Source of the DNA: Thermaceae bacterium
GTDB lineage: Bacteria > Deinococcota > Deinococci > Deinococcales > Marinithermaceae
Reading direction: 5' to 3'
Assembly (NCBI GenBank): GCA_026985615.1
Contig: JALSQD010000029.1
Coordinates: forward strand, 1 to 47,463
DNA length: 47,463 nucleotides
Shown here: piece after piece, positions 9,361 to 16,475 of the stretch
Position numbering within the stretch: the first letter of the stretch is position 1
Layout: each line of letters starts with the position of its first letter
Notes under the pieces: model-generated
Databases searched by the model: none
What the model saw: the letters and a program-made list of their open reading frames with translations, nothing else
What the model was told of the DNA's origin: nothing
Program-made: the position numbers and the translations under genes

Positions 9361-10380
9361 TTAACGGAACGGCGGCGAGTAGATGAGCCCTCCTTTGGTA
9401 TAGGGGGCGTTCAAGCTACCCTCACGCGGGATGAAGAAGGGGCTGTCGGGACCCAAGTGGCGGTTGTAAATTTCGCCATAGTTGCCCACGTGGCGGATGA
9501 TGCGAACCACGAAGTCGTTCGGGAGACCGAGCCCCTCGCCCAAGGTGCCCTCAAGGCCCAAGAAGCGGCGAATGCCCGGGTTGTCGCTTTTGAGCATCTC
9601 ATCCAGGTTGTCCTGGGTGATGCCAAATTCCTCAGCCTGCATGGTGGCGTATACGATCCAGGTAAGAGCATCGCGCCACTTGCTGTCGTTTTGGAAGGTA
9701 AAGCCTGCAAGCGGTTCCTTAGAGAGGGTTTCCGGCAGAATTACCAGGTCGTCGGGGTTGGGGGCCTTGGCCTTCCAACCCACGAGACCCGATTTATCCG
9801 TGGTGATCGCATCACAGCGCCCCGAAAGCAGGCCATCGAAGGAGCGGGTGAAATCTTCAAAAGTTATCAGTTTGGTACCGAGATTGTAGGCCCGATCGAG
9901 ATCAGTCCAGTTCTTTTCGGTCGTGGTGCCCTGGTTAGTGCAAACGGTCGCGCCTTTGAGATCGAAGACCGAGGTTACGCCAAGGTCCTTGCGCACCATG
10001 ACGCCTTGACCGTCGTAGAAGTTGACCGGCAGGAAATCCACGCCCACCGAACCGTCACGGCCTGCGGTCACGGTAGTGTTGCGGAAGACCACGTCTACCT
10101 TTCCGGTCTGGATCGCGTTAAAGCGAACCTTTGCGGTCAAGGCCACGTACTCCACCTTGTTCGGATCGTCAAAGAGAGCAGCAGCCACGGCCTTGCAAAA
10201 ATCTACGTCGAAGCCCTCGTAAGTCCCCGTCTTTTCGTTGATGTAGCCGAAGCCCGGGGCACCACCGTTGACGCCGCAGATGAGCTTACCGCGCTCGAGC
10301 ACAACATCCAGGCGCGACTGCTGCGCCAACCCCAAAACTCCCAGTGACAGAATGACCAAAAAAACAAGCACTTTTCTCAT
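9361..10380 (-). CDS. aapJ: General L-amino-acid binding protein (AapJ type)
   Basis: 339 residues from the ATG at 10380 (AAGGAGA ribosome site); the longer open frame has no support. It begins with a Sec signal peptide (MRKVLVFLVILSLGVLGLAQ) and continues with the AapJ hallmark KLICGVNGGAPGFG and the ligand pocket FDVDFCKAVAAALF. The three cysteines (CGV, FCKAV, VCTNQ) plus GRCDA match the disulfide pattern of that family. It captures amino acids in the periplasm for AapQM-AapP. It has its own promoter (TTGACA-17-CAAAAT) with an inverted repeat at the transcription start. Confidence 0.93.
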   Translation of the reverse strand: MRKVLVFLVILSLGVLGLAQQSRLDVVLERGKLICGVNGGAPGFGYINEKTGTYEGFDVDFCKAVAAALFDDPNKVEYVALTAKVRFNAIQTGKVDVVFRNTTVTAGRDGSVGVDFLPVNFYDGQGVMVRKDLGVTSVFDLKGATVCTNQGTTTEKNWTDLDRAYNLGTKLITFEDFTRSFDGLLSGRCDAITTDKSGLVGWKAKAPNPDDLVILPETLSKEPLAGFTFQNDSKWRDALTWIVYATMQAEEFGITQDNLDEMLKSDNPGIRRFLGLEGTLGEGLGLPNDFVVRIIRHVGNYGEIYNRHLGPDSPFFIPREGSLNAPYTKGGLIYSPPFR

Positions 10381-10395
10381 AGGCGTCTCCTTCCA

Positions 10396-10408
10396 GTGCA
10401 ATATGCAC
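10396..10408 (-). promoter_or_regulatory. Inverted repeat GTGCA-N3-TGCAC at the aapJ transcription start
   Basis: Perfect 5-bp dyad lying just downstream of the -10 box, covering the expected start of transcription: a classic operator position for a repressor. Further TGCA-containing words occur upstream at about 10448 and 10457. Confidence 0.45.
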
Positions 10409-10412
10409 TTGC

Positions 10413-10441
10413 ATTTTGCCGGACCCAAAAGGCGATGTCAA
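10413..10441 (-). promoter_or_regulatory. aapJ promoter, TTGACA-17-CAAAAT
   Basis: -35 TTGACA (10436-10441) and -10 CAAAAT (10413-10418) on the minus strand with a 17-bp spacer, 33 bases upstream of the aapJ start. It lets the aap genes be transcribed apart from the upstream binding-protein/permease pair. Confidence 0.7.
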
Positions 10442-10466
10442 GAAATTGCAAATCCGTGCATAAGCA

Positions 10467-11294
10467 TCAAACAGCCGCACCTCGGCGAGCCAGCGCGCGC
10501 TCGAGCCAGTCGGTGAAGAAGGTTAGCACAGTGGTGAGGATCAGGTAGATCGCCGCCACCGCAATGTAAACCTCGACCGGCCGGAATGTGATCGAAATCA
10601 TCCGCTGCCCCTGGTGTACAAGCTCCAAAAGCGTGATAACCGAGGCCAATGAGCTGTCCTTGAGCAGGGCTATAACGTTGTTAACCAGCGGGGGTACCAC
10701 GATTTTGATGGCCTGGGGCACAATGATGTAGCGCATTACCTGGAACGGGCGCATGCCCAAAGACATAGCCGCCTCCCACTGTCCCTTCGCGATCGCCTGA
10801 ATCCCCGCGCGGATGACCTCGGCGTTGTAAGCGCCCACATTAACGCTGAGCGCGATAAAGGCGGCCCAGTACGGGGTGAGCACATCTTGGATGGGCGGCA
10901 CGCCCAAGGGTTGCAGGTATTTCCAGAGCGGCTCCAGCAGAAAGGGCAGGGCGTTGTAGGCGAACAGGATCTGCACCAGGAGCGGCGTGCCGCGAATGAC
11001 CCAGACGTAAAACTGCGCCGGCCAGCGAAAAAGCGGGTTCTTCGAGAGGCGAGCGATACCGGCGAACAACCCGAGAATCAAGCCCGTAATCGAGCTGATT
11101 ACGGTCAGTTTGATCGTCACCTCGGCGCCCAGCCGCAGGTTGTGCGCGAAATTGGGCACCTTGCTCGCGGTAAAGTTTGTAACGGTAAAGTACCAGCGCA
11201 GCACCGCTTCGATACCATCGAAAAAAACAACGTATCCTACGGCCAGCGCCGCCAGGGCCACGACCGACCAGGCCAGCGCTTTGAGCACCCTCAT
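10467..11294 (-). CDS. Amino-acid ABC transporter permease (GlnP/HisM type)
   Basis: 275 residues from the ATG at 11294, which follows AAGGAGG; a longer frame runs back through the intergenic hairpin but has no ribosome site. One N-terminal membrane helix and a periplasmic loop precede the permease core; GAEVTIKLTVISSITGLILG and the EAA loop AIAKGQWEAAMSLGM are clear. With a single permease gene it should work as a homodimer, together with the binding protein encoded upstream. No ATPase gene accompanies it, so it probably uses the ATPase at 6260. Confidence 0.9.
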   Translation of the reverse strand: MRVLKALAWSVVALAALAVGYVVFFDGIEAVLRWYFTVTNFTASKVPNFAHNLRLGAEVTIKLTVISSITGLILGLFAGIARLSKNPLFRWPAQFYVWVIRGTPLLVQILFAYNALPFLLEPLWKYLQPLGVPPIQDVLTPYWAAFIALSVNVGAYNAEVIRAGIQAIAKGQWEAAMSLGMRPFQVMRYIIVPQAIKIVVPPLVNNVIALLKDSSLASVITLLELVHQGQRMISITFRPVEVYIAVAAIYLILTTVLTFFTDWLERALARRGAAV

Positions 11295-11314
11295 GCCCGC
11301 CTCCTTCCATACGG

Positions 11315-11344
11315 CCGCCCCGGGGGCCACGGCCCCCGGGGCGG
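11315..11344 (-). other. 13-14-bp GC hairpin between binding-protein and permease genes
   Basis: Arms 11315-11328 and 11331-11344 are exact complements; in practice a 13-bp stem with a 4-base loop. No T-run. It has the same position relative to a binding-protein gene as the hairpin at 9322-9353. Confidence 0.7.
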
Positions 11345-11354
11345 AAACGACAGC

Positions 11355-12119
11355 CTACTTACAGCGAATGTCCTTGCCGAACCACTTCATCGAGATCTGC
11401 TCGTAGACGCCGTTGGCCTGAATCTCGGCAAGCGCCTGGTTGAGAGCGGCAAGCAGCAGGCTGTTGCCCTTAGCCACGGCCATGCCGATCTCTTCCTTGT
11501 TCAGCGGCTCGGAAACCTGGAGGTTCAACCCACGCGACTTGATCGCCTCGAGGGCAGTGAACTGGTCGGTGATCCAGGCATCAATGCGGCCCATCATCAG
11601 GTCCTGCACCGCATCGGGATTGGTTTGGTAGGTCTTGAGCTGCTTGGGCTCAAACTGCTTGGCGAACTCCTCGAAGGTCGTGCCAAGCTGGGCGCCAATG
11701 ACCTTACCCTTGAGCTCCTCGGGCGTCTGAGGGCCGCCCGGCCTGGAGACGATTACGTTACCGGTGCAGTAGTAGGGGTTGGTAAAGTCTACCGCCTTAG
11801 CCCGTTCCTCGGTGATCGTGTGCGAAGCAATCACGAAGTCAAAACGCCCCTGGTTGAGGGCAATGAGCATGGTGTCCCAGGCGTGAGCCTTCCACTCAGG
11901 GGTGAGCCCGAGCTGCTCGGCGATGGCGTTGCCGATGTCGATGTCAAAGCCTTCAAGCTGGTTCTTATCGTTGAAATAGTTGAAGGGCGGGAACTGGCCT
12001 TCGGTGCCGATCAGGATCTTGCCGCTCTGCTTGATCTCCGGGAAGGTGCGGTACTGCTGGGCCATGCTCAGCGAACCGAGGACCAAAACGAGGGTGCTCA
12101 ACCATAGAAATTTTCTCAT
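11355..12119 (-). CDS. Polar amino-acid ABC transporter binding protein (SBP_bac_3 family)
   Basis: 254 residues. A Sec signal peptide (MRKFLWLSTLVLVLGSLSMAQ) is followed by the family-3 solute-binding fold: GTEGQFPPFNYFNDKNQLEG, GFDIDIGNAIAEQLG, FDFVIASHTITEERAKAVDFTNPYY, then GVYEQISMKWFGKDI at the C terminus. The aromatic/acidic pocket pattern fits polar amino acids such as glutamine or arginine; the ligand is not assigned. The start has an AGGAGG site. It leads the whole cluster from a TATAAT promoter, and a strong hairpin separates it from its permease. Confidence 0.92.
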   Translation of the reverse strand: MRKFLWLSTLVLVLGSLSMAQQYRTFPEIKQSGKILIGTEGQFPPFNYFNDKNQLEGFDIDIGNAIAEQLGLTPEWKAHAWDTMLIALNQGRFDFVIASHTITEERAKAVDFTNPYYCTGNVIVSRPGGPQTPEELKGKVIGAQLGTTFEEFAKQFEPKQLKTYQTNPDAVQDLMMGRIDAWITDQFTALEAIKSRGLNLQVSEPLNKEEIGMAVAKGNSLLLAALNQALAEIQANGVYEQISMKWFGKDIRCK

Positions 12120-12146
12120 GTGTATACCTCCTCAACGCACGGTATG

Positions 12147-12174
12147 ATTATACGCGCTGCTGGTGAGCGCGCAA
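12147..12174 (-). promoter_or_regulatory. Promoter of the amino-acid transport cluster, TTGCGC-16-TATAAT
   Basis: -10 TATAAT (12147-12152, perfect) and a weak -35 TTGCGC (12169-12174) on the minus strand. The transcript would have a leader of about 20 bases carrying the GAGGAGG ribosome site. It diverges from the methyltransferase promoter at 12181. Confidence 0.7.
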
Positions 12175-12180
12175 GCGCGT

Positions 12181-12186
12181 TAGGAT
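12181..12186 (+). promoter_or_regulatory. -10 box TAGGAT, leaderless start of the methyltransferase
   Basis: TAGGAT with 7 bases before the ATG at 12194; it overlaps another in-frame ATG at 12185, which is therefore unlikely to be used. Confidence 0.7.
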
Positions 12187-12193
12187 GGGCGGC

Positions 12194-13426
12194 ATGGTTG
12201 CGGACCTGGTCATCGAAAAACTCGTGCCCGGAGGGCTGGGGCTCGCGCGCACACACGAAGGGGTCGCGCTCGTGCGCGGCGGCCTGCCCGGAGAACGCGT
12301 GCGGGCGCGACTCGAGCGCCGCAAAAACCACCTCGAGGGCGAGGTGCTGGAGGTGCTCGAGTCCTCGCCCGACCGCGAGGACCCGGGCCTGCCGCCGGGT
12401 TCGGACCTGCCGCTGCGTTACGAGGCTCAGCTGCCCGTCAAGGAAGGCTTCGTGCGCGAGTCGCTGGCGCGGGTGGCCCGCGTGGAAGCGGAGGTCCATC
12501 CCATCCGCCCCTCCCCCGCTCCGCTGGCCTACCGTACCGCCGCGCAGTTCGCGCTGCACCCCCTCGGCGGCCTAGCCTACCGGATTCCCGGCTCGGGCGA
12601 GCTCGTGCGGGTGCAGGACGACCCGCTGCTGGTGGAGCCACTGCGGGAGGCCCTGAGGCTTTTGAACACCTGGCCGCTGGTGGGCCTTGAGGAGGTGGCC
12701 CTGCGCGGCAGCCTGCGCACCGGCGAGGTGCAGCTGGGCCTCGTCGGCGGCAAGGCGCGCCACTTTCGCAAGGCCGCTGAGGGGCTGGTGGAGGCCGGCA
12801 TCGCCGGGGTCTGGTGGGGGGCGGCCGACCCGCGCGGCCGATTCCGCGGGCCGACGCGTTTTCTGGCGGGCAAGGAGACGCTGCTCGAGCGCTACGGTGA
12901 GCTCGAGGTTCAGGTGGACGTGGTCAGTTTCACCCAGGTAAACCCCCCGGCTGCGGCGGCGCTCTACGCCGAGGCCGCGAAGCTGGCCGGCAGCGGAGAA
13001 AACGCGCTCGAGCTCTACGGCGGCTCGGGGGTGCTGGGCTTCTTCCTGGCCAAAAAATACGATCGGGTCACCGTGACCGACCTGAACCGGCGCAGCATCG
13101 AGAAAGGCCGCGCCGACGCCGCGCGGCTGGGGCTAACTAACGTCCGCTTCGCCCGCGCCAACGCCCGCGAGGCCGCCCGTTTCGGCCCCGCCGAGCTGGT
13201 GGCCGTGGACCCGCCGCGCGCGGGGCTGGCGCAGGAGACGCTGGCGGCGCTGGTGGAGCTAAAGCCAGAAAAAATCATCTACATCGCCTGCGACCCCGCC
13301 ACCTGGGCGCGTGACGTGGCCCGGCTCGCGGAGCGCGGCTACCGCCTCGAGTTCGTGCGCCCCTACGACTTCTTTCCCTACACCCACCACGTCGAGGTTC
13401 TCAGCTACTTGACCAAGTCTACTTGA
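12194..13426 (+). CDS. TrmA/RumA-family RNA (uracil-5-)-methyltransferase without Fe-S cysteines
   Basis: 410 residues. A TRAM-like N-terminal domain (VIEKLVPGGLGLAR to about 58) and a central region lead into the SAM-binding methyltransferase domain: ALELYGGSGVLGFFLA, VTDLN and the AVDPPRAGL motif. The catalytic cysteine is C366 in IACDPAT, and the general base is E401 in HHVEVLS. Family members put a methyl group on C5 of a specific uridine in 23S rRNA or tRNA. The four cysteines that bind [4Fe-4S] in RumA-type members are absent: the stretch around residues 60-75 (DREDPGLPPGSDLPLRYEAQ) has none. The last codons form part of the vapB operator. Confidence 0.85.
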   Translation: MVADLVIEKLVPGGLGLARTHEGVALVRGGLPGERVRARLERRKNHLEGEVLEVLESSPDREDPGLPPGSDLPLRYEAQLPVKEGFVRESLARVARVEAEVHPIRPSPAPLAYRTAAQFALHPLGGLAYRIPGSGELVRVQDDPLLVEPLREALRLLNTWPLVGLEEVALRGSLRTGEVQLGLVGGKARHFRKAAEGLVEAGIAGVWWGAADPRGRFRGPTRFLAGKETLLERYGELEVQVDVVSFTQVNPPAAAALYAEAAKLAGSGENALELYGGSGVLGFFLAKKYDRVTVTDLNRRSIEKGRADAARLGLTNVRFARANAREAARFGPAELVAVDPPRAGLAQETLAALVELKPEKIIYIACDPATWARDVARLAERGYRLEFVRPYDFFPYTHHVEVLSYLTKST

Positions 13427-13432
13427 CCAAGT
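13405..13432 (+). repeat. Two tandem 14-bp operator repeats of the toxin-antitoxin operon
   Basis: CTACTTGACCAAGT occurs twice in exact tandem (13405-13418, 13419-13432). Each copy contains the dyad ACTTG-AC-CAAGT. The repeats cover the -35 box, the spacer and the first base of the -10 box of the vapB promoter, and overlap the last codons and stop of the methyltransferase gene. They are most likely the binding sites for autorepression by the antitoxin. Confidence 0.75.
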
Positions 13433-13437
13433 AAACT
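13409..13437 (+). promoter_or_regulatory. vapB promoter, TTGACC-17-TAAACT, leaderless
   Basis: -35 TTGACC (13409-13414), 17-bp spacer, -10 TAAACT (13432-13437), then 6 bases to the ATG at 13444. The -35 is part of the first operator copy. It lies inside the 3' end of the upstream gene. Confidence 0.75.
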
Positions 13438-13443
13438 GCAGAC

Positions 13444-13677
13444 ATGAAGCGGGTCGTCAACGTCGCCGAGGCCAAGGCCAAGCTCTCCGAGCTGCTAGAA
13501 GCGGCGCTGCGGGGGGAGGAGGTCGTGCTGGCGAAACGGGGCAAGCCGGTCGCCAAGCTCGTGCCGCTGTCCAAACGCAAGCGCGAACTCGGTTTTCTGG
13601 GGGGTCACGTACCCGACAGCTTCTTTGAACCCCTGCCTGAAGAGGAGCTGGAGGCGTGGGAACCGACTTCCTCGTAG
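13444..13677 (+). CDS. Antitoxin of the Phd/YefM family
   Basis: 77 residues. The N-terminal half (VVNVAEAKAKLSELLEAALRGEEVVLAKRGKPVAKLVPL) is the Phd/YefM DNA-binding fold, and the acidic tail (about 55-77, with PLPEEELEAWEP) is the expected toxin-neutralising segment. It should bind and block the PIN-domain toxin encoded next and repress its own promoter through the two operator copies upstream. Transcription is predicted to be leaderless. The gene overlaps the toxin gene by 22 bases, the usual coupling that makes antitoxin first. Confidence 0.88.
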   Translation: MKRVVNVAEAKAKLSELLEAALRGEEVVLAKRGKPVAKLVPLSKRKRELGFLGGHVPDSFFEPLPEEELEAWEPTSS

Positions 13678-14060
13678 ACACGCACGTTCTACTCTTTTCC
13701 TTCTACGAACCCCACCGGCTGTCCCTTGCGGCGCACAAAGCCATCGAGAACCCCGACCACGTCCTTTACGTGTCCAGCGCCTCGGCCTGGGAAATCGCCA
13801 CCAAACACCGGATCGGAAAACTCAACTACCCCGACTTGAACGTTGAGGAGCTACTCCTCGAATACCCCGCGCATCTGGCACGCTTTGGCGCGATCGAGCT
13901 CGCCATCCTGAGCACCCACGCCCTTTACGCGGGAAGCATGAAGGCCCCCCACAAGGACCCCTTCGACCGCATCATCGCCGCCCAGGCGCGGCTGGAGAAC
14001 CTGACCGTCATCAGCGCGGACCCCGCCTTTGACGCGCTGGGCGTGCGCCGGCTCTGGTAG
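13656..14060 (+). CDS. vapC: PIN-domain toxin ribonuclease (VapC family)
   Basis: 134 residues from a GTG at 13656. PIN-domain acidic residues are visible: D8 in FLVDTHVLLF, E46 in SASAWEIATKHRIGKL, and the DPFDRIIAAQA motif near residue 100, followed by LTVISADPAFDALGV. VapC toxins are Mg-dependent RNases that typically cut initiator tRNA or rRNA and stop growth. Its stop codon TAG is the first half of the hisF -10 box, so toxin-operon transcription would run straight into hisF. Confidence 0.9.
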   Translation: MGTDFLVDTHVLLFSFYEPHRLSLAAHKAIENPDHVLYVSSASAWEIATKHRIGKLNYPDLNVEELLLEYPAHLARFGAIELAILSTHALYAGSMKAPHKDPFDRIIAAQARLENLTVISADPAFDALGVRRLW

Positions 14061-14063
14061 AAT
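14058..14063 (+). promoter_or_regulatory. -10 box TAGAAT of hisF, containing the vapC stop codon
   Basis: TAGAAT with 7 bases before the GTG at 14071. The first three bases are the TAG stop of vapC. Confidence 0.65.
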
Positions 14064-14070
14064 CGCCATC

Positions 14071-14838
14071 GTGCTGGCGCGTCGCATCGTCCCCTGTCTC
14101 GACGTTCACGAAGGCCGCGTGGTCAAGGGCGTCAACTTCGTCAACCTGGTCGACGCCGGCGACCCGGTCGAGGCCGCCGTGGCCTACGACGAAAGCGGCG
14201 CCGACGAGCTCGTCTTCCTCGACATCACCGCCACCCACGAGAACCGGCCGCTGGTGTTGGAAATGGTGCGCCAGGTGGCCGAGCGCGTCTTCATCCCCTT
14301 CACCGTCGGCGGCGGGGTGCGCAGCCTCGAGGACGCGCGGGCGCTCCTGCTCGCGGGCGCCGACAAGGTAAGCGTGAACTCGGCGGCGGTGGCGCGGCCC
14401 AAGCTGATCCGCGAGCTGGCCGAGCACTTCGGCTCGCAAGCGGTGGTGCTGGCCATCGACGCCAAACGGGTCGGGCCCGGCCGCTGGGAGGTCTACGTCG
14501 CCGGCGGACGCAAGCCCACAGGGCTGGACGCGGTGGCCTGGGCGCGCAAGGGCGAGCGGCTAGGCGCGGGCGAGATCCTGCTCACCAGCATGGACGCCGA
14601 CGGCACCAAGGCCGGCTACGACCTCGAGCTCACCCGCGCGGTAGCCGAGGCCGTGCGCGTTCCCGTCATCGCCTCCGGCGGCGCGGGCGCGCCCGAGCAC
14701 TTCGCCGAGGTCTTTGAGGAAGCCGCGGCCGACGCCGCGCTGGCGGCGAGCGTCTTCCACTTTGGCGAGATCCCCATCCCCGAGCTCAAGCGCTACCTGG
14801 CCCGGCGCGGCATCCCCATGCGGGAGGACATCGAATGA
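14071..14838 (+). CDS. hisF: Imidazole glycerol phosphate synthase cyclase subunit HisF
   Basis: 255 residues. With HisH it converts PRFAR plus ammonia to imidazole glycerol phosphate and AICAR. It is a TIM barrel with ARRIVPCLDVHEGRVVKGV at the first strand (catalytic Asp in CLDV), LVFLDITAT, FTVGGGVRS (phosphate site), LAIDAKRV, EILLTSMDADGT (second catalytic Asp) and VIASGGAG. The start is GTG at 14071: family homology begins here and a TAGAAT box lies 7 bases upstream, so the longer open frame is rejected. It overlaps hisIE by four bases. hisH is not in the window. Confidence 0.96.
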   Translation: MLARRIVPCLDVHEGRVVKGVNFVNLVDAGDPVEAAVAYDESGADELVFLDITATHENRPLVLEMVRQVAERVFIPFTVGGGVRSLEDARALLLAGADKVSVNSAAVARPKLIRELAEHFGSQAVVLAIDAKRVGPGRWEVYVAGGRKPTGLDAVAWARKGERLGAGEILLTSMDADGTKAGYDLELTRAVAEAVRVPVIASGGAGAPEHFAEVFEEAAADAALAASVFHFGEIPIPELKRYLARRGIPMREDIE

Positions 14839-15455
14839 ACCTGGACGCGGTCAAGTTCGACGAACGCGGGCTCGTGCCTGTCGTTATTCAGGACGCCAAC
14901 TCCGGTGAGGTGCTCACGCTGGCGTGGGCCAACCGCGAGGCGCTCGAGCGCACCTTGCAAACCGGCCAGACCCACCTCTACTCGCGCAGCCGCCAGGCGC
15001 TGTGGAAGAAGGGCGAGACCTCGGGCCACGTCCAGGACCTGGTGGAGATGCGGCTCGACTGCGACGGCGACGCGGTGCTCTACCGCGTGCGCCCTCACGG
15101 CCCCGCCTGCCACACCGGCGCGCGCAGCTGCTTCCACAACCCCGTCACCTCCGAGGCGACCCCGCCCCTTGGCTGGGTGCTCGAGCAGGTCTGGCGCACG
15201 ATCCAAGAACGCCTCGAAACGATGCCCGAGGGCTCCTACGTTGCCAGGATGCACGCCGCCGGCCTCGACCGCATCCTCAAGAAGATCGGCGAGGAGGCGG
15301 GCGAGGTGATCATCGCCGCCAAGAACCCGGACGAGGCTGAGCTCGCCTGGGAGGCCAGCGACCTGCTCTTCCACCTGCTCCTCACCCTGGCCGAGCGCGG
15401 ACTCGAACCCGCCGACCTGGCCCGGGTCCTGAACGAACGACACCAACCCGGCTGA
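14835..15455 (+). CDS. hisIE: Bifunctional phosphoribosyl-AMP cyclohydrolase/phosphoribosyl-ATP pyrophosphohydrolase HisIE
   Basis: 206 residues, the second and third steps of histidine synthesis. HisI domain about 1-110 with WANREALERTLQTGQTHLYSRSR, the metal-binding LDCDGDAVL, and the cysteine-bearing PACHTGARSCF. HisE domain about 115-200 with EGSYVARMHAAGLDRILKKIGEEAGEVIIAAKN and the DLLFHLLLTLAERGL helix. ATGA overlap with hisF shows one operon. A very short GTGG/CCAC hairpin followed by a pyrimidine run lies after the stop and is at best a weak terminator. Confidence 0.96.
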   Translation: MNLDAVKFDERGLVPVVIQDANSGEVLTLAWANREALERTLQTGQTHLYSRSRQALWKKGETSGHVQDLVEMRLDCDGDAVLYRVRPHGPACHTGARSCFHNPVTSEATPPLGWVLEQVWRTIQERLETMPEGSYVARMHAAGLDRILKKIGEEAGEVIIAAKNPDEAELAWEASDLLFHLLLTLAERGLEPADLARVLNERHQPG

Positions 15456-15494
15456 ACCCGTGGTTTTTCCACCTTTCTTAGCCAGACCTTTTGC

Positions 15495-15500
15495 TAGTCT
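15495..15500 (+). promoter_or_regulatory. -10 box TAGTCT, leaderless start of glpX
   Basis: TAGTCT with 6 bases before the ATG at 15507. No convincing -35. Confidence 0.6.
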
Positions 15501-15506
15501 GAGGCT

Positions 15507-16475
15507 ATGAGCATCGAGAACAAGCTGGTCCTCGAGGTCGTCCGCGTTACCGAACAGGCCGCCTTGGCGGCCAGTCGTCTTTCTGGCAAGGGCGACAAGC
15601 ACGCCGTGGACGAAGCGGGCACCGAAGCCATGCGCAAGCAGCTGAACGAGATGGAGATCAGCGGCACCGTCGTTATCGGCGAGGGCGAGATGGACGAGGC
15701 CCCCATGCTCTATATCGGCGAGCAGCTGGGCAAGGGCGGGGTCGAGGTGGACATCGCGGTGGACCCGGTCGAGGGCACGAACATCACCGCCAAGGGCCTG
15801 CCCAACTCGGTGACGGTGATCGCCATCAGCGAAAAGGGTGGGCTCTTCCACGCCCCCGATATGTACATGGAAAAACTAATCGTCGGCCCGCCCGCCGCCG
15901 GCAAGGTGGACCTGAGCTGGCCGGTAGCCGCAAACCTCAAGGCCATCGCCTTCTCGATGAACCGCAGCGTCGAAGACCTGGTCGTCGTCGTGCTCGACCG
16001 TCCCCGGCACGAACGCTTGATCCACGAGATCCGCGAGGCCGGCGCGCGCGTCAAGCTCATCGGCGACGGCGACGTGATCGCCGCCCTGGCCGCCGCCATC
16101 CGCGGCACCGGCGTGCACGCGGTCATGGGCTCGGGCGGCGCGCCCGAGGGCGTGCTCGCCGCGGCCGCGCTCAAGTGCCTGGGTGGGGAGATCCAGGCCC
16201 GCTTCCTGCCCGAAGACGAAGAGCAGCGCCAACGCCTGCACGCGATGGGCGGCGACGAAAACAAGATCTACAAGACCGCCGACCTGGCCCCGGGTGACGA
16301 GATCGTCTTCGCCGCCACCGGCATTACCGATGGTGACATCCTCGAGGGCGTGCGCTTCTTCGGCGGCGGCGCGCGCACACACACGATCGCGATGGGCCAC
16401 AAGACCCGGGTGGTGCGCTTCATAGACACCATCCACCTAATGGACGAGGGCGCCCGGGTCGTCATCCGCGTCTGA
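15507..16475 (+). CDS. glpX: Class II fructose-1,6-bisphosphatase
   Basis: 322 residues. Hydrolyses fructose-1,6-bisphosphate to fructose-6-phosphate in gluconeogenesis. GlpX signatures: GKGDKHAVDEAGTEAMR, the metal site GTVVIGEGEMDEAPML, AVDPVEGTN, RHERLIHEIREAGARVKLIGDGDV, and AVMGSGGAPEGVLAAAALKCLGG. Its 3' end overlaps the convergent malQ gene by 14 bases. It starts 51 bases after hisIE with its own -10 box. Confidence 0.96.
   Translation: MSIENKLVLEVVRVTEQAALAASRLSGKGDKHAVDEAGTEAMRKQLNEMEISGTVVIGEGEMDEAPMLYIGEQLGKGGVEVDIAVDPVEGTNITAKGLPNSVTVIAISEKGGLFHAPDMYMEKLIVGPPAAGKVDLSWPVAANLKAIAFSMNRSVEDLVVVVLDRPRHERLIHEIREAGARVKLIGDGDVIAALAAAIRGTGVHAVMGSGGAPEGVLAAAALKCLGGEIQARFLPEDEEQRQRLHAMGGDENKIYKTADLAPGDEIVFAATGITDGDILEGVRFFGGGARTHTIAMGHKTRVVRFIDTIHLMDEGARVVIRV

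Noticed and set aside
13405..13432. Start of a CRISPR array
   Set aside because: Only two adjacent 14-bp copies without spacers; they fit a toxin-antitoxin operator.
14793..15851. 352-residue minus-strand frame opposite hisIE and glpX
   Set aside because: Antisense to two enzymes with all catalytic motifs; no recognisable protein features.
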